Assembly: GCA_041200185.1 (NCBI GenBank)
Contig: CP165730.1
Coordinates: 1,116,001 to 1,180,000 of the forward strand
Source: G041200185 sp041200185
Lineage (GTDB): Bacteria > Pseudomonadota > Alphaproteobacteria > BNTO01
Length of the DNA: 64,000 nucleotides
Reading direction: 5' to 3'
Below the pieces are notes generated by a model, which worked only from the letters and a program-made list of their open reading frames with translations, searched no databases and had not been told where the DNA came from. Of this stretch, positions 47,747 to 57,164 are shown in pieces. The stretch's first letter is position 1. Every line of letters starts with the position of its first letter. Position numbers and translations under genes: made by a program.

Positions 47747-48448
47747 TTATTTTCTATTTCCGAATAAATTCAACATATGGATAAAAATATTAATAAAATC
47801 CATATAAAGAACCAAAGCACCCATCAAGGCTTTTTTCCCTAGAGTATCTTCTCCGTCGGCTTCGCTGTACATCAACCGAATCCGTTGAACATCAAACGCT
47901 GTCAACCCCGTGAAAATCAAGACACCAATCGCCGAAAGGGCATAGGCCAACGCTTCACTCTTCATGAACACATTAACAATTATCGCCAGCAGGAGCCCCC
48001 AGGCACCCATGATCAAAAAAGACCCCATCGACGTTAGGTCCCTCTTGGCGGAGTAGCCATACACTCCCATGCCTAGGAACATTGCAGCAGAAACCCCAAA
48101 TACCTGCACGATACTTTCGTGAGCATAAACCAAAAAGATGGTCGATAACGAAACTCCCATCACGGCCGCAAAACCCGCAAAACCTATCCGGACACCGTTG
48201 ACAGACAACCGATTCATAGCCGGAGTCAACAACATCACCATAGCAAACGGCGCTAGCAGCACCAACCAAGATAGGGGGCTCTGAAATACCGCGCGCATCA
48301 ATGCCGGAGACGTCGACATCGCGTAAGCCACAACCCCCGAGATGGCCAACCCAAGCCCCATGTGCGTATAAACCTTCATCATGTAGTTACGCAACCCCTC
48401 ATGAATCTCCACTCCACGACGGACAACGACTTGATCCTGAACTGCCAT
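47747..48448 (-). CDS. Bax inhibitor-1 / YbhL family membrane protein
   Basis: 233 residues from ATG 48448 (GGAGGAG 6 nt upstream), with seven hydrophobic segments. Family features include the N-terminal GLRNYMMKVYTHMGLGLAISG, the central GMGVYGYSAKRDLTSMGSFL and the C-terminal ALSAIGVLIFTGLTAFDVQRI with the conserved Asp. Bacterial members are thought to be ion (Ca2+) leak channels or stress-response membrane proteins. Common in alphaproteobacteria. Transcribed with the glycine-zipper lipoprotein. Confidence 0.93.
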   Translation of the reverse strand: MAVQDQVVVRRGVEIHEGLRNYMMKVYTHMGLGLAISGVVAYAMSTSPALMRAVFQSPLSWLVLLAPFAMVMLLTPAMNRLSVNGVRIGFAGFAAVMGVSLSTIFLVYAHESIVQVFGVSAAMFLGMGVYGYSAKRDLTSMGSFLIMGAWGLLLAIIVNVFMKSEALAYALSAIGVLIFTGLTAFDVQRIRLMYSEADGEDTLGKKALMGALVLYMDFINIFIHMLNLFGNRK

Positions 48449-48631
48449 GATAAACTCCTCCACTCAAAACCACATGGCTCATTCTACCATTTTTTCAAGG
48501 GGGTTGTCGAAATTTACGTATTGCAATGCAGGCCCTCAACTGAAACGCACCTTACATCAGTAGATATAGGGAAACATGGGACCAAATAGGCCCTTATGCT
48601 CAGGAGATTCGATTAAAAAAAGTTCTGGCAT

Positions 48632-49140
48632 ATGCTCTTTTCCCATTTATGGGTTAGCATTCTATTTGTGCAATCTGGGCATACAATCGATGTTTTTGAT
48701 GTGATACCTTCAACTGAAAAGGGTGGAGCTTGTAGGTTTATTTGCAAGTTTTGTGGTGGCTTGTTCTGTGAAAAAGCGAGACGAGGGAAAAGGAGATTCA
48801 AATGCTTGCCATGTCGTCGTCGTCAAGTAGAGGATAACGGTAGGAACCGTTTTGACAAGGAAATCTCAAGAATTTCTCCTATTTTGTCCTTACAAGGTTG
48901 GGGTTTCCGGCAAATCGTAAGAATCTCATCAGAAATATTGAATTGTCTGTACAGATGGAAATTTTTCTTAAAAAAATCAGCTCAACCCTCTTAACATGCT
49001 CGCCATGTTGGTGCAGAACTGGAGGCCTGTTTCGTTGAAAGTCTTCATACTCGGTTAAGGCCCGACTTATCAAGACTCAAAAGAAGAACGCTGTGTGGCT
49101 CAAAGTCAATCGAAATGCTAAGCTATCTTCTAGCTTTATT
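48632..49140 (+). mobile_element. Decayed, internally deleted IS1-family element
   Basis: A 120-codon plus frame starts with a zinc-ribbon region (CKFCGGLF...CLPCRRRQ) and an HTH-like ILSLQGWGFRQIVRI, as in the InsA N-terminal part. It then jumps to nucleotide sequence shared with 9370-9420 (GTACAGATGGAAATTTTT). Further on, in another frame, TRLRPDLSRLKRRTLCGSKS and SIEMLSYLLAL match the IS1-type transposase C-terminus. The catalytic middle is missing. Ends and inverted repeats were not resolved. Confidence 0.65.
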
Positions 49141-50783
49141 CCTTAGGTTCGAAGCGAAGGCTCAAGGGTCGATGGTTGACATGTAAAATATTGATTGCTG
49201 TGCATGCCCAAAATTTTAGAGGGGCGATGTAATATGCCATAATCGGTTTCTCGTCTCGAAAGGAAAAATCTTCGCGCCTTGTTAAGGGTAAATCCTTAGC
49301 GGATGCTTTAGTTGGTTTACTTAGCCGTTTTCTCATGGACGCTCTATCTACCTTTCTCGCCGGGAAAAAAGTTAAAAAGACTTGATTGCATAATAGAACG
49401 GACTCACATTCAAATATAGCTGGAGAGAATAATCTCATTATCAAGGCTGGACACGCACACTACAGGGTTGTTCATGAGAAAGTTCGGCGAGATTATCAAC
49501 CCAACCTGTGTAGCAAAGATCGAAGATTAAGTCATAGGGATCCGATAACATTTAAGAGGATATGCGCGACGCAGTTGTTGTCTTAATAAAACTACGAATA
49601 AAGCTTTTCAGTTGCTTCGAATTGGAGACAATAGGGAATCTCTCAATGAAAACACTAAAAGTCAGCTTTCTGTAACTGTCTTAGTGTCGAAATCGTATCG
49701 ATGGGACAAGAAACTTTTGATGGTTCATCGTTGTAACGGGAGTTGACCATACAACCTCTAGTTCCACCTAAGCACTTTTGTGGTTATTGGCCTTATTACA
49801 GCGATCTAGTTCTTTTTATATAAGAAAAAGTTTGCTAGAGATAATGCCAGAGAGTTGCGGGAATTAGGAAACTCAAATACAGCTACTTATAGGAAAGTTT
49901 AAAAAGAAGAATGTACAAGACTTCGATCCTTCCTGAGAAAGGCCCATGTTAACAACCCTATCACGGTACAAAAAGCTTCTTTTTTGCAACTTGAGAACAA
50001 GCATCGATCTTAGTAGGGAAGGCTGCGGCTATACTCCTTCTTGTTCTCGGCTCGACGTCTCCGTTTTCAAAAAGAAGGTTGTTTCCCTATAAATTCTATC
50101 GAAACCTCGGTAACACAAATCGCGTTCAAGTCACGGCATCTCCAGACGTTGAAGTCATAAACAAAGATGTAAAACGCCTTTTATATATTTTGATCTTTAT
50201 AAATTATACACGATTAAATACTTCAGTATTTAAATAGTATTTACTCTATATTTGCATTTTTTAAATGTTGCGCCTCTGCCGTGATTTCGAGTATGTTCGA
50301 ATGGCTTGGTAGTTGACAGCCTATCAGCAATTAATCCTCGAGGTTTGGCAAAGAGCTTATTGTTGCCTTTTTAGGTGCGTGAGCCAGTTCCCTTTGCCAG
50401 AAACTTTACAGAAGTGCATCACAAACTTTAAGGAGGTTGACTAGATGCTTATTCCCTCGCCAAAAAATGGGGTCACCTCTTGGTAAACCTTCTTAGCACT
50501 ATAATGGGTTATCTTCGTTAATGGGTTATCTTCGTTTACAAAAGGCAGGAGTTCGATAGGCCACATACGATCAAGTCCCATTCGATCGATCCCTCCTCAT
50601 ACGCAAACAGCCAGACAATCGCACCTAGACGGTGTCACTGCGAGGAGCCACGCAGAGGCACACTCAACATCAACCAATGCTCAATCTTGAACGCGAGTGT
50701 GTCCGGCATCAACACACAAGTACAAGTAAGCACCCACCCCGATTACAAGTGCAATCTCACATCCCCTTACCAAGTAGGGCTTC
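49141..50783. other. 1.6-kb gene-poor region
   Basis: No supported gene. Short frames on both strands have no recognisable product. It contains a 17-bp tandem duplication (50502-50535). Confidence 0.5.
50502..50535. repeat. Perfect 17-bp tandem duplication
   Basis: TAATGGGTTATCTTCGT occurs twice directly in tandem (50502-50518 and 50519-50535). A recent slippage event is the simplest explanation. Confidence 0.9.
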
Positions 50784-51746
50784 TTACATTTTCTTCGCAG
50801 AAGCCTTAGGCAGGGAATTAAAGGCCTCCTTTACAATTTCCGTTATTCCAGTAACCGTCCCCGCAAGATTAGCGACATCCAACGGCATCAGCAATACCTT
50901 TTGGTTCGGAGACTGCGCTAAAGCCGTAATGGCCTCCACATATTTCTGCGCTATGAAGTAATTCAGCGCCTGAGCATCACCCTGTTTAGCGGCATCTGAT
51001 AGCAGTTCTGTCGCTACAGCTTCAGCTTTTGCCAGCCGCTCGCGAGCCTCGGCATCCCGCGCTGCTGACTCCATTCGACCTTCAGCCTCGAGTATCATCG
51101 ACTGCTTATACCCTTCAGCACGTAATATCTCCGACTGACGAGCTCCTTCAGCCTCTAATATAGACGCTCTCTTATCACGTTCTGCCTTCATTTGCCGAGC
51201 CATTGATTCTACCAAATCACGGGGCGGAGCTATGTCTTTGATCTCTATGCGTGTAACCTGAGTTCCCCAACTTCCAGCTGCCCCGTTGACGATAATCAAC
51301 AGCTTCGCATTAATGGCTTCTCGATTGGAAAGAAGTTCATCAAGGTCCATGGAGCCCATAACCGTGCGGATGTTTGTTAGTGTGAGATTCACCATGGCCT
51401 GGTGGAGATTAGCAACTTTGTAGGCGGACTTAGCTGGCTCGACAACGCGGAAGAAGACGACCCCATCTACAGTCACCGCAGCATTGTCCTTCGTAATGAC
51501 ATCTTGCGAGGGTACGTCGAGGACAGTCTCCATCAGGCTCACTTTCGACCCTATACGCTCGACAAAGGGAATAATGAAATGGATGCCGGGTTGCAGAGTG
51601 CGAATATACCGGCCGAATCTTTCCAGGGTATACTCATACCCCTGGGATACGATGACGACGCACTTGCACAAGGCGACAACGACGAATAAGATCGCACACA
51701 CGGCGAAAGGATTCACTGACAACGAAGCTGAGATCATACCAACCAC
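50784..51746 (-). CDS. SPFH-domain (stomatin/paraslipin, QmcA-like) membrane protein
   Basis: 320 residues. One N-terminal membrane helix (VNPFAVCAILFVVVALCKCVVIVSQG) precedes the SPFH domain (YEYTLERFGRYIRTLQPGIH, DVPSQDVITKDNAAVTVDGV) and a long charged coiled-coil (AERDKRASILEAEGARQSE). The C-terminal end is hydrophobic then basic. Family members form ring-shaped cages around membrane proteases such as FtsH and affect membrane quality control. The NfeD/YbbK partner often found next to it is absent here. It stands alone. Confidence 0.9.
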   Translation of the reverse strand: MVGMISASLSVNPFAVCAILFVVVALCKCVVIVSQGYEYTLERFGRYIRTLQPGIHFIIPFVERIGSKVSLMETVLDVPSQDVITKDNAAVTVDGVVFFRVVEPAKSAYKVANLHQAMVNLTLTNIRTVMGSMDLDELLSNREAINAKLLIIVNGAAGSWGTQVTRIEIKDIAPPRDLVESMARQMKAERDKRASILEAEGARQSEILRAEGYKQSMILEAEGRMESAARDAEARERLAKAEAVATELLSDAAKQGDAQALNYFIAQKYVEAITALAQSPNQKVLLMPLDVANLAGTVTGITEIVKEAFNSLPKASAKKM

Positions 51747-51963
51747 TTACGCAACACCACGCCTACAGTATACGAAAACTCATAGAAAAGTAAAACATGT
51801 CGCAAAAATAAATCAAAACCCGCATCGACTGTTCAGTGTTCTCCTTATCAGGGGGCTGTAAAAGCAAGGATTTGATAGGCAATACCTCGATTAAATGTTG
51901 AATACAAGAATTTCTATTCTTCTTTCTTCTATCAATTTAAGACATAATAACGTTTTACACTCA

Positions 51964-53544
51964 CTAGATGCTGAAAACTTCAATCAGTTCCGGTTTCTGA
52001 GTCTTTTCAAATTTTAAAACATGCGTTGCGAAGGCATCAATGAATGCACGGTTATGGCTCACAAAGAGCACTGTCCCTTCGTATGTTTTGAGTGCTGAGG
52101 CGAGGGTTTCAATACTCGACATGTCAAGGTGGTTTGTCGGCTCGTCAAGGATGAGAAAGTTGTGCCTTTGCGCTAGGAGAATAGCCAAGGCTACTTTACT
52201 TTTCTCACCTCCAGATAACACACTTATGGGCTTTTGAATGTCATCACTTGTGAGAAGGAGGCTCCCTAAGATACCTCGAGCCTCTTGCTGATTCGTCTCC
52301 GGTGCCAAGGCAAGTACGTTTTCTAGAGCAGTTCGATAATCATCCAGAACATCCATCTGATTTTGCGAAAAATACCCCAGCGTTACATTAGCTCCCCACT
52401 GAATTTGTCCACCTAGGAAAGGAATCTCACGAATAACGCTTTTAAGGAAGGTTGACTTCCCTAGTCCATTTGCACCCACGACAGCGATTTTTTGCTGGCG
52501 AAAAACCTTGAAGGTCAAATGTCTCTGGAGAACACAATTTTCATATCCTACAGATGCGTCCTCTAGCGTCAGAACAATGCGCCCACTTGGCGTTTTAAGA
52601 GGTAAATGAAGAGAGATAGGATGCTCATGAGGATCAAGATCCAACTTTGCTTCAAGTCGCTTAAGTCGATCGATCATCTTGATCCGACTTTGAGCCTGCT
52701 TCGCTTTCGTCGCTTTATAGCGGAAACGGTCTACGAAACTCTGTAGATGCGCTTGCTTCCTCTGAAGAGATTTCTGTTCACGTCGTGCAACTTCGGCACG
52801 TTCCGCCTTTTGTTGCAGGAAGGCATCAAAATCCCCCTTATAGACTCTTAGCTGGCCGTTAGCCATGTGCAGAGTGATGTCAGATAGGTTATTTAAAAAA
52901 TCTCGATCGTGAGAAACAAAAAGAAGGGTACCACGGAAACTCCTTAGGTACTGTTCTAACCATGTCAGGCTTGGAAGGTCGAGGTGGTTGGTTGGCTCAT
53001 CCAAAATCAAAAAATTAGGATCGTTGATGAGTAATTTAGCCAGTTCCAATCGCATACGCCATCCACCTGACAAGACCAATGGAGAGAGACCAAATTGCTC
53101 TCGGTCGAAGCCCAACCCTGCTAGAATGCCTTTCGCATCAGCCTCAATGGCATAACCTCCCTTGTCAGAGAACTCTTTTTCAAGCCGCTCATACGTTTCA
53201 AATGCCTCCTCCGAGTAATTTTGCGTCATTCGCGCTAAAGCTTCATCTCGCCGCTTGCTGAGATCGGGCAAGAAACGGTGACCCGCGAGACACTCCTGCA
53301 AGATCGTCGCCTTTGGGTGAGGACAAGGATCTTGAGGTAAGCAAGCAAGAACACAATCTTTGGGAATAATGACCTTTCCACCGTCGATTTCTTCTAGACC
53401 TGAGATCATGTTGAGAAAAGTCGTTTTTCCCACACCATTTGCACCAACCAGAGCCACGTTAACATTCTTCGGGAAGGTATAGGTAAACCCCTCAAGGATC
53501 ATCTTTCCACCGAAGTGCTTGGCGACATTTTGGCAAATGATCAT
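51964..53544 (-). CDS. ABC-F family ATPase
   Basis: A 526-residue cytoplasmic protein with two ABC domains and no membrane segment. Walker A motifs are GANGVGKTT and GANGLGKST; signature motifs LVLSGGWRMRLELAKLL and VLSGGEKSKVALAIL; Walker B segments FLILDEPTNHLD occur in both. The linker (ARREQKSLQRKQAHLQSF...) is Lys/Arg-rich as in proteins that reach the ribosomal tRNA sites. ABC-F proteins act on the ribosome in translation control or antibiotic protection; which subgroup (EttA, Uup, YbiT, YheS) is not decided here. Confidence 0.93.
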   Translation of the reverse strand: MIICQNVAKHFGGKMILEGFTYTFPKNVNVALVGANGVGKTTFLNMISGLEEIDGGKVIIPKDCVLACLPQDPCPHPKATILQECLAGHRFLPDLSKRRDEALARMTQNYSEEAFETYERLEKEFSDKGGYAIEADAKGILAGLGFDREQFGLSPLVLSGGWRMRLELAKLLINDPNFLILDEPTNHLDLPSLTWLEQYLRSFRGTLLFVSHDRDFLNNLSDITLHMANGQLRVYKGDFDAFLQQKAERAEVARREQKSLQRKQAHLQSFVDRFRYKATKAKQAQSRIKMIDRLKRLEAKLDLDPHEHPISLHLPLKTPSGRIVLTLEDASVGYENCVLQRHLTFKVFRQQKIAVVGANGLGKSTFLKSVIREIPFLGGQIQWGANVTLGYFSQNQMDVLDDYRTALENVLALAPETNQQEARGILGSLLLTSDDIQKPISVLSGGEKSKVALAILLAQRHNFLILDEPTNHLDMSSIETLASALKTYEGTVLFVSHNRAFIDAFATHVLKFEKTQKPELIEVFSI

Positions 53545-53771
53545 GTCGATCTCATCGGTAAAAGCAGCCTGGAAACATTGTATTTGAATCCACCGTCTCT
53601 CAGCAAGACTAGAGCTACAAATTAAACAGCTCCTCGCTTATTGACTGCGCGGTCATTGGCAACAGCCAACCTAGCCTAGGCCGAAAAACTAGGTCAATGC
53701 CAAACTACGCTGAATAATGAGAGGGCCACTAGACCCCATGGATCCACCGACCCATTTTAAAAATATTATTT

Positions 53772-54659
53772 TTACTCCTTGGAGCTATTCTGTTCTCCTA
53801 ACTGCATTTTTAATTGATTATTTTCAGTTGTCAGTTCATTGATTTGCTGAGTTAACCTCTGAATTTCTCGATCCATACCCATGATGGCCTCAAGGGCTTT
53901 TAAACCTGCGGATTCGTGTTCTTTTTGGCTTGTCTCTTTCTGTTGTTGCAATTCTTCGCGAAGCTTTTCGATTTCCTTTTGTTGTGTATTTTTTTCGTCT
54001 GTCACTTGCTTAAATTTTGCTTTTTCCAGTCCTAAAAAGTTAGAGACTGACGCCCTATCTCTTTTTGCTTCTGCTAGTTCTTCCTTTAATCTTGCATTTT
54101 CGAGGGCCAGTTGCGTAGGGTCGCCATGGGTCGACTGCTCAACAGCCTTTTGTAATCTTAACGCCTCTGCTCTCCAGGCCGCCGCATATTGCTCTGCAGC
54201 TCTTCGTGATTGGGTGCTGGCCTCGTAATTTTGTTTCCATGTCTTTAGCCGGCTTTGTAACCCATCAGGAGACAGTTCGGCGGAATCGTCATCAGCGATT
54301 GGAGTACGATCTTCAGGCCGAAGACGCTCGTCTTTCTTGTACTGCTCAATGAATGTGATGGCATCCTGTAACTCCTTATAAATTCTTTCAATTTGTCCTT
54401 GATTTTCCACCTTAAAATAGAATTGATTAAAATTCTGAACCTCATCAATCCCCATCCCGACATCACCCATCTCATACGGGAGACGATACAATCTTATGTG
54501 AGCCTCCGAGTCATTATCAACAGGACCACCTTTGACATTCTCGAGTGACAACCGCGTCACTTTGTAAATAGTTTTACTTAAATCCACCACAGTCTTGATC
54601 TCGCTAGCCACAGTTGTCATCAACGGCACAAACATTGCCACCGCTATAATCTTCTTCAT
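53772..54659 (-). CDS. Exported coiled-coil protein of unknown function
   Basis: 295 residues from ATG 54659, chosen for GGAGG about 6 nt upstream; upstream in-frame starts are poor. Signal peptide KKIIAVAMFVPLMTTVAS. After a mixed N-terminal part (about 25-120) come long heptad-rich coiled coils to the C-terminus (LRLQKAVEQ, NARLKEELAEAKRD, EKLREELQQQKETS, EIQRLTQQINELTTENNQLK). No family is recognised. It is the largest of the exported coiled-coil set here and stands alone, flanked by about 500 nt of spacer. Confidence 0.8.
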   Translation of the reverse strand: MKKIIAVAMFVPLMTTVASEIKTVVDLSKTIYKVTRLSLENVKGGPVDNDSEAHIRLYRLPYEMGDVGMGIDEVQNFNQFYFKVENQGQIERIYKELQDAITFIEQYKKDERLRPEDRTPIADDDSAELSPDGLQSRLKTWKQNYEASTQSRRAAEQYAAAWRAEALRLQKAVEQSTHGDPTQLALENARLKEELAEAKRDRASVSNFLGLEKAKFKQVTDEKNTQQKEIEKLREELQQQKETSQKEHESAGLKALEAIMGMDREIQRLTQQINELTTENNQLKMQLGEQNSSKE

Positions 54660-55153
54660 AATTGCCTCCATTGCTTTTAAAATTAGAATAACAAAACCTA
54701 TCCTGGGATAACACCAATACACAGAATTGTATAGTTTTAAAAATTATCTTTCCCTCCACTTAACTAGTGTTGTCCTCTGGTGAAGTCCTTTAGGAACACG
54801 TTTATGAAATATCTCAAATGTTATCGATTTGCTACGGCTCGTCCCCAATAAACAGTTGTATTGAGTTCTGTTTTTAAGTTTCGTACTAGATCTGTTCCTA
54901 CAGAAGTATTGCGCTGCACCGTCCTATAACCTCAAACACTTTAAACAAAATGTACTTCAGTTTTATGAGTCAAGTTTGTGTATGAACATAGAGAGACCAC
55001 CCTATTAACTTCATAAATATAAACTTTTGCTTTGATGAGACATAACCACATCTTGTCAGCTCTTTAGAGCTTACCTATAATGTTTGTAGTTGGGGTAGGT
55101 CTTGCCGTAAAAGGTATAGGCTAGGTCAGTTAGCGAGTGGGGAGATTTGCGGG
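54660..55153. other. Gene-free spacer
   Basis: About 490 nt between divergent genes with no supported gene. The region is AT-rich and may hold the promoters of both neighbours. Confidence 0.45.
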
Positions 55154-55867
55154 ATGTTTCAAAGAAGTTGGATGGCGCCGGTAAGCAAGGCGTTTGTGGC
55201 AAGGGTGCTGTGCCTTTTGGGGGCGTTTCTGTGCCTGTGGCTCACGAGCTGTACGCAGAAAGTTGACTTTGAGAACGATGTCCCCCAGCGTGCAAAAGCC
55301 ATTTCGCAGGCAGAACTCGCAGCCATTCGCCAGAGCATGGGTTCGTCAAAGGCTCGAGAACAATACAGGTCTTACACTCAGAGCAAAACTCAGAGACAGC
55401 TGAAAAAGGATCTAGCACAACTTGAGAAGGAAAAACGTGAGATTGAACGGCAAATCTCCTTATTGACTCAGTCGAAGTCTTCCAACATCTGTCCTATTTG
55501 TCGAAGGAAGTATAATATTAAGGGGACACCAAGGAAACTCGTGAATCGTGGGAATGGAAAGGCGGGTAATGCCAAAAGGGTTAAGTCAAAGAGAAATAAG
55601 GGTGTAACACCGCAGAAAGTTCAGCCCGCGCAGCAACAGTTACCCCCCGCACCTCAACAGATGGGGTTACCTACCCAGCAGTCAGTGCCGCAGTTACAGC
55701 AATCTGATCTGAACGCCACGGTTCCTGTGGATTCCTTCCCACAACAGGGACTGCCGCAGTATTACCAGCAACCCATGCCACAGTTGCAGCAGCCGATGCC
55801 GTCCATACCGAATGGGATGCCAGGTGTTATGGCGCCAATGGCGCCCTATGGTATGATGGGAGGCTAG
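55154..55867 (+). CDS. Lipoprotein with coiled coil, CxxC and Gln/Pro-rich tail
   Basis: 237 residues, start behind GGGGAG. Signal peptide ends in lipobox LWLTSC, so a lipoprotein is likely. A helical coil follows (about 60-105), then ICPICRRKY, half of a zinc-finger-like CxxC, a basic stretch, and a C-terminal third made of QQLPPAPQQ-type Gln/Pro/Met repeats. No family is recognised. It is immediately followed (6 nt) by a GspF-like protein, so it may be a pilotin or scaffold in the same secretion or pilus pathway, which is inference from position. Confidence 0.78.
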   Translation: MFQRSWMAPVSKAFVARVLCLLGAFLCLWLTSCTQKVDFENDVPQRAKAISQAELAAIRQSMGSSKAREQYRSYTQSKTQRQLKKDLAQLEKEKREIERQISLLTQSKSSNICPICRRKYNIKGTPRKLVNRGNGKAGNAKRVKSKRNKGVTPQKVQPAQQQLPPAPQQMGLPTQQSVPQLQQSDLNATVPVDSFPQQGLPQYYQQPMPQLQQPMPSIPNGMPGVMAPMAPYGMMGG

Positions 55868-55873
55868 TGTTCT

Positions 55874-57040
55874 TTGACGAGAACGCCCGCTACAAGGGTT
55901 TACGTGTATAAGGCCCTTGATGCGTGCGGTCGGGTGGTCCGGGGGTTTGCGAGAGCTGCCAGTTCAGAGGAATTGGTGGCTCTTTTGTTGGAACAGCACC
56001 TCACGCTTATTCGCTGTCATCCCACGTTCAAGCTTCCCTGGCGACTGGATGTTGACGGTGCATGGTTTTTTGGACGGCTTGGTCATCTACTCTCTCAGAA
56101 AATCTCTCTGTGTGACTCGCTTTTCATCCTACAAAATACGGTTCAAGGACGTTCTCAGTTTTTCTTACAGACGGTTTTAGAGTTAATACAACGAGGCACC
56201 TCTTTTGCCGATTCTTTAACGAAGTCCGGCATTTCTTTTCCACCGTTCGTGTGCAGCTGTCTTCATCACGCCGAAGCAAGTGGTACTCTGGCATCAACCT
56301 GCGTCCTTCTGCAAAAATTCTTTGAAACTCAAGCTGCACTTAGAGACCAACATCGCAAATCACTGGCCTATCCACTGTTTCTTCTATTGGTGATATTTGG
56401 CGTTTTAACAGCTTTGCTTCATCTCCTTGTTCCTCAACTCAAAGATCTCATCCTTGAATTTTCAAATAAGAAAACTCCCGGACTTGGCAGCTCTTTTCTT
56501 TTCTTTATTTCCGATTTCGCAATAAATCACCCTTGGTTGTACAGCACGGGTGCTTTCTTCATAGGAGGAATTATCCTAATTACTTTACGTTTTATTCTCA
56601 ATGGGACGGCCTTCGGTATTTGCCACTGCCAAGATCCATCAACGTTATTATGGATGGAAACTTTTTCTTTACTGATCCAATCGAGTATTCCACTTTCGCA
56701 GGCACTTGCTCTATCCAAACAACACATCAATAGCAAGAATTTAGACCTATCACAGCTTGTGCAAGCTATTCATAGTGGCCAATCACTCCATCAGGCCCTT
56801 CGGCAAGTCTCCTCCCTGCCGGCGAGTTTCATAAAATTTGCCGAACTTGGTGAAAAATCCGGATCTTTAGGCCTACTTCTTCAGCAAGGTTCGGATTTTG
56901 CCCTCAAAGAGTGTTTCGAAAGCAGCAAAAGACGCAACGCTCTCACAGCCCCCACTCTCCTCATCCTTGCAGGAGTTTTTTTGCTGTGGATCGTGATGAC
57001 ACTCTTTGCCCCATTTTACAAAATGTCCTTTTCTGTTTAA
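55874..57040 (+). CDS. GspF/PilC-type inner-membrane protein (type II secretion / type IV pilus)
   Basis: 388 residues from TTG 55874 (GGGAGG about 10 nt upstream). Two GspF-type domains: the first with LGHLLSQKISLCDSLFIL and AEASGTLASTCVLL, the second with METFSLLIQSSIPLSQALAL and FAELGEKSGSLGLLLQQG. Three membrane segments follow the usual pattern (about 168-190, 215-240, 358-380). It is the platform protein that couples the assembly ATPase to the pseudopilus. No GspE or pilin gene is adjacent, so the rest of the system lies elsewhere. Coupled to the lipoprotein gene upstream. Confidence 0.88.
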   Translation: MTRTPATRVYVYKALDACGRVVRGFARAASSEELVALLLEQHLTLIRCHPTFKLPWRLDVDGAWFFGRLGHLLSQKISLCDSLFILQNTVQGRSQFFLQTVLELIQRGTSFADSLTKSGISFPPFVCSCLHHAEASGTLASTCVLLQKFFETQAALRDQHRKSLAYPLFLLLVIFGVLTALLHLLVPQLKDLILEFSNKKTPGLGSSFLFFISDFAINHPWLYSTGAFFIGGIILITLRFILNGTAFGICHCQDPSTLLWMETFSLLIQSSIPLSQALALSKQHINSKNLDLSQLVQAIHSGQSLHQALRQVSSLPASFIKFAELGEKSGSLGLLLQQGSDFALKECFESSKRRNALTAPTLLILAGVFLLWIVMTLFAPFYKMSFSV

Positions 57041-57164
57041 ACAACGTTCTATTAATACTTCTTCGCACTGAAATACAATTAAAAAAATGGTCGCAAATAA
57101 ACGAATAACTACAACATCCGGAAGTAGTTAAACGCCCCAATAAAATACAGCCCCCTTTCCTCAC

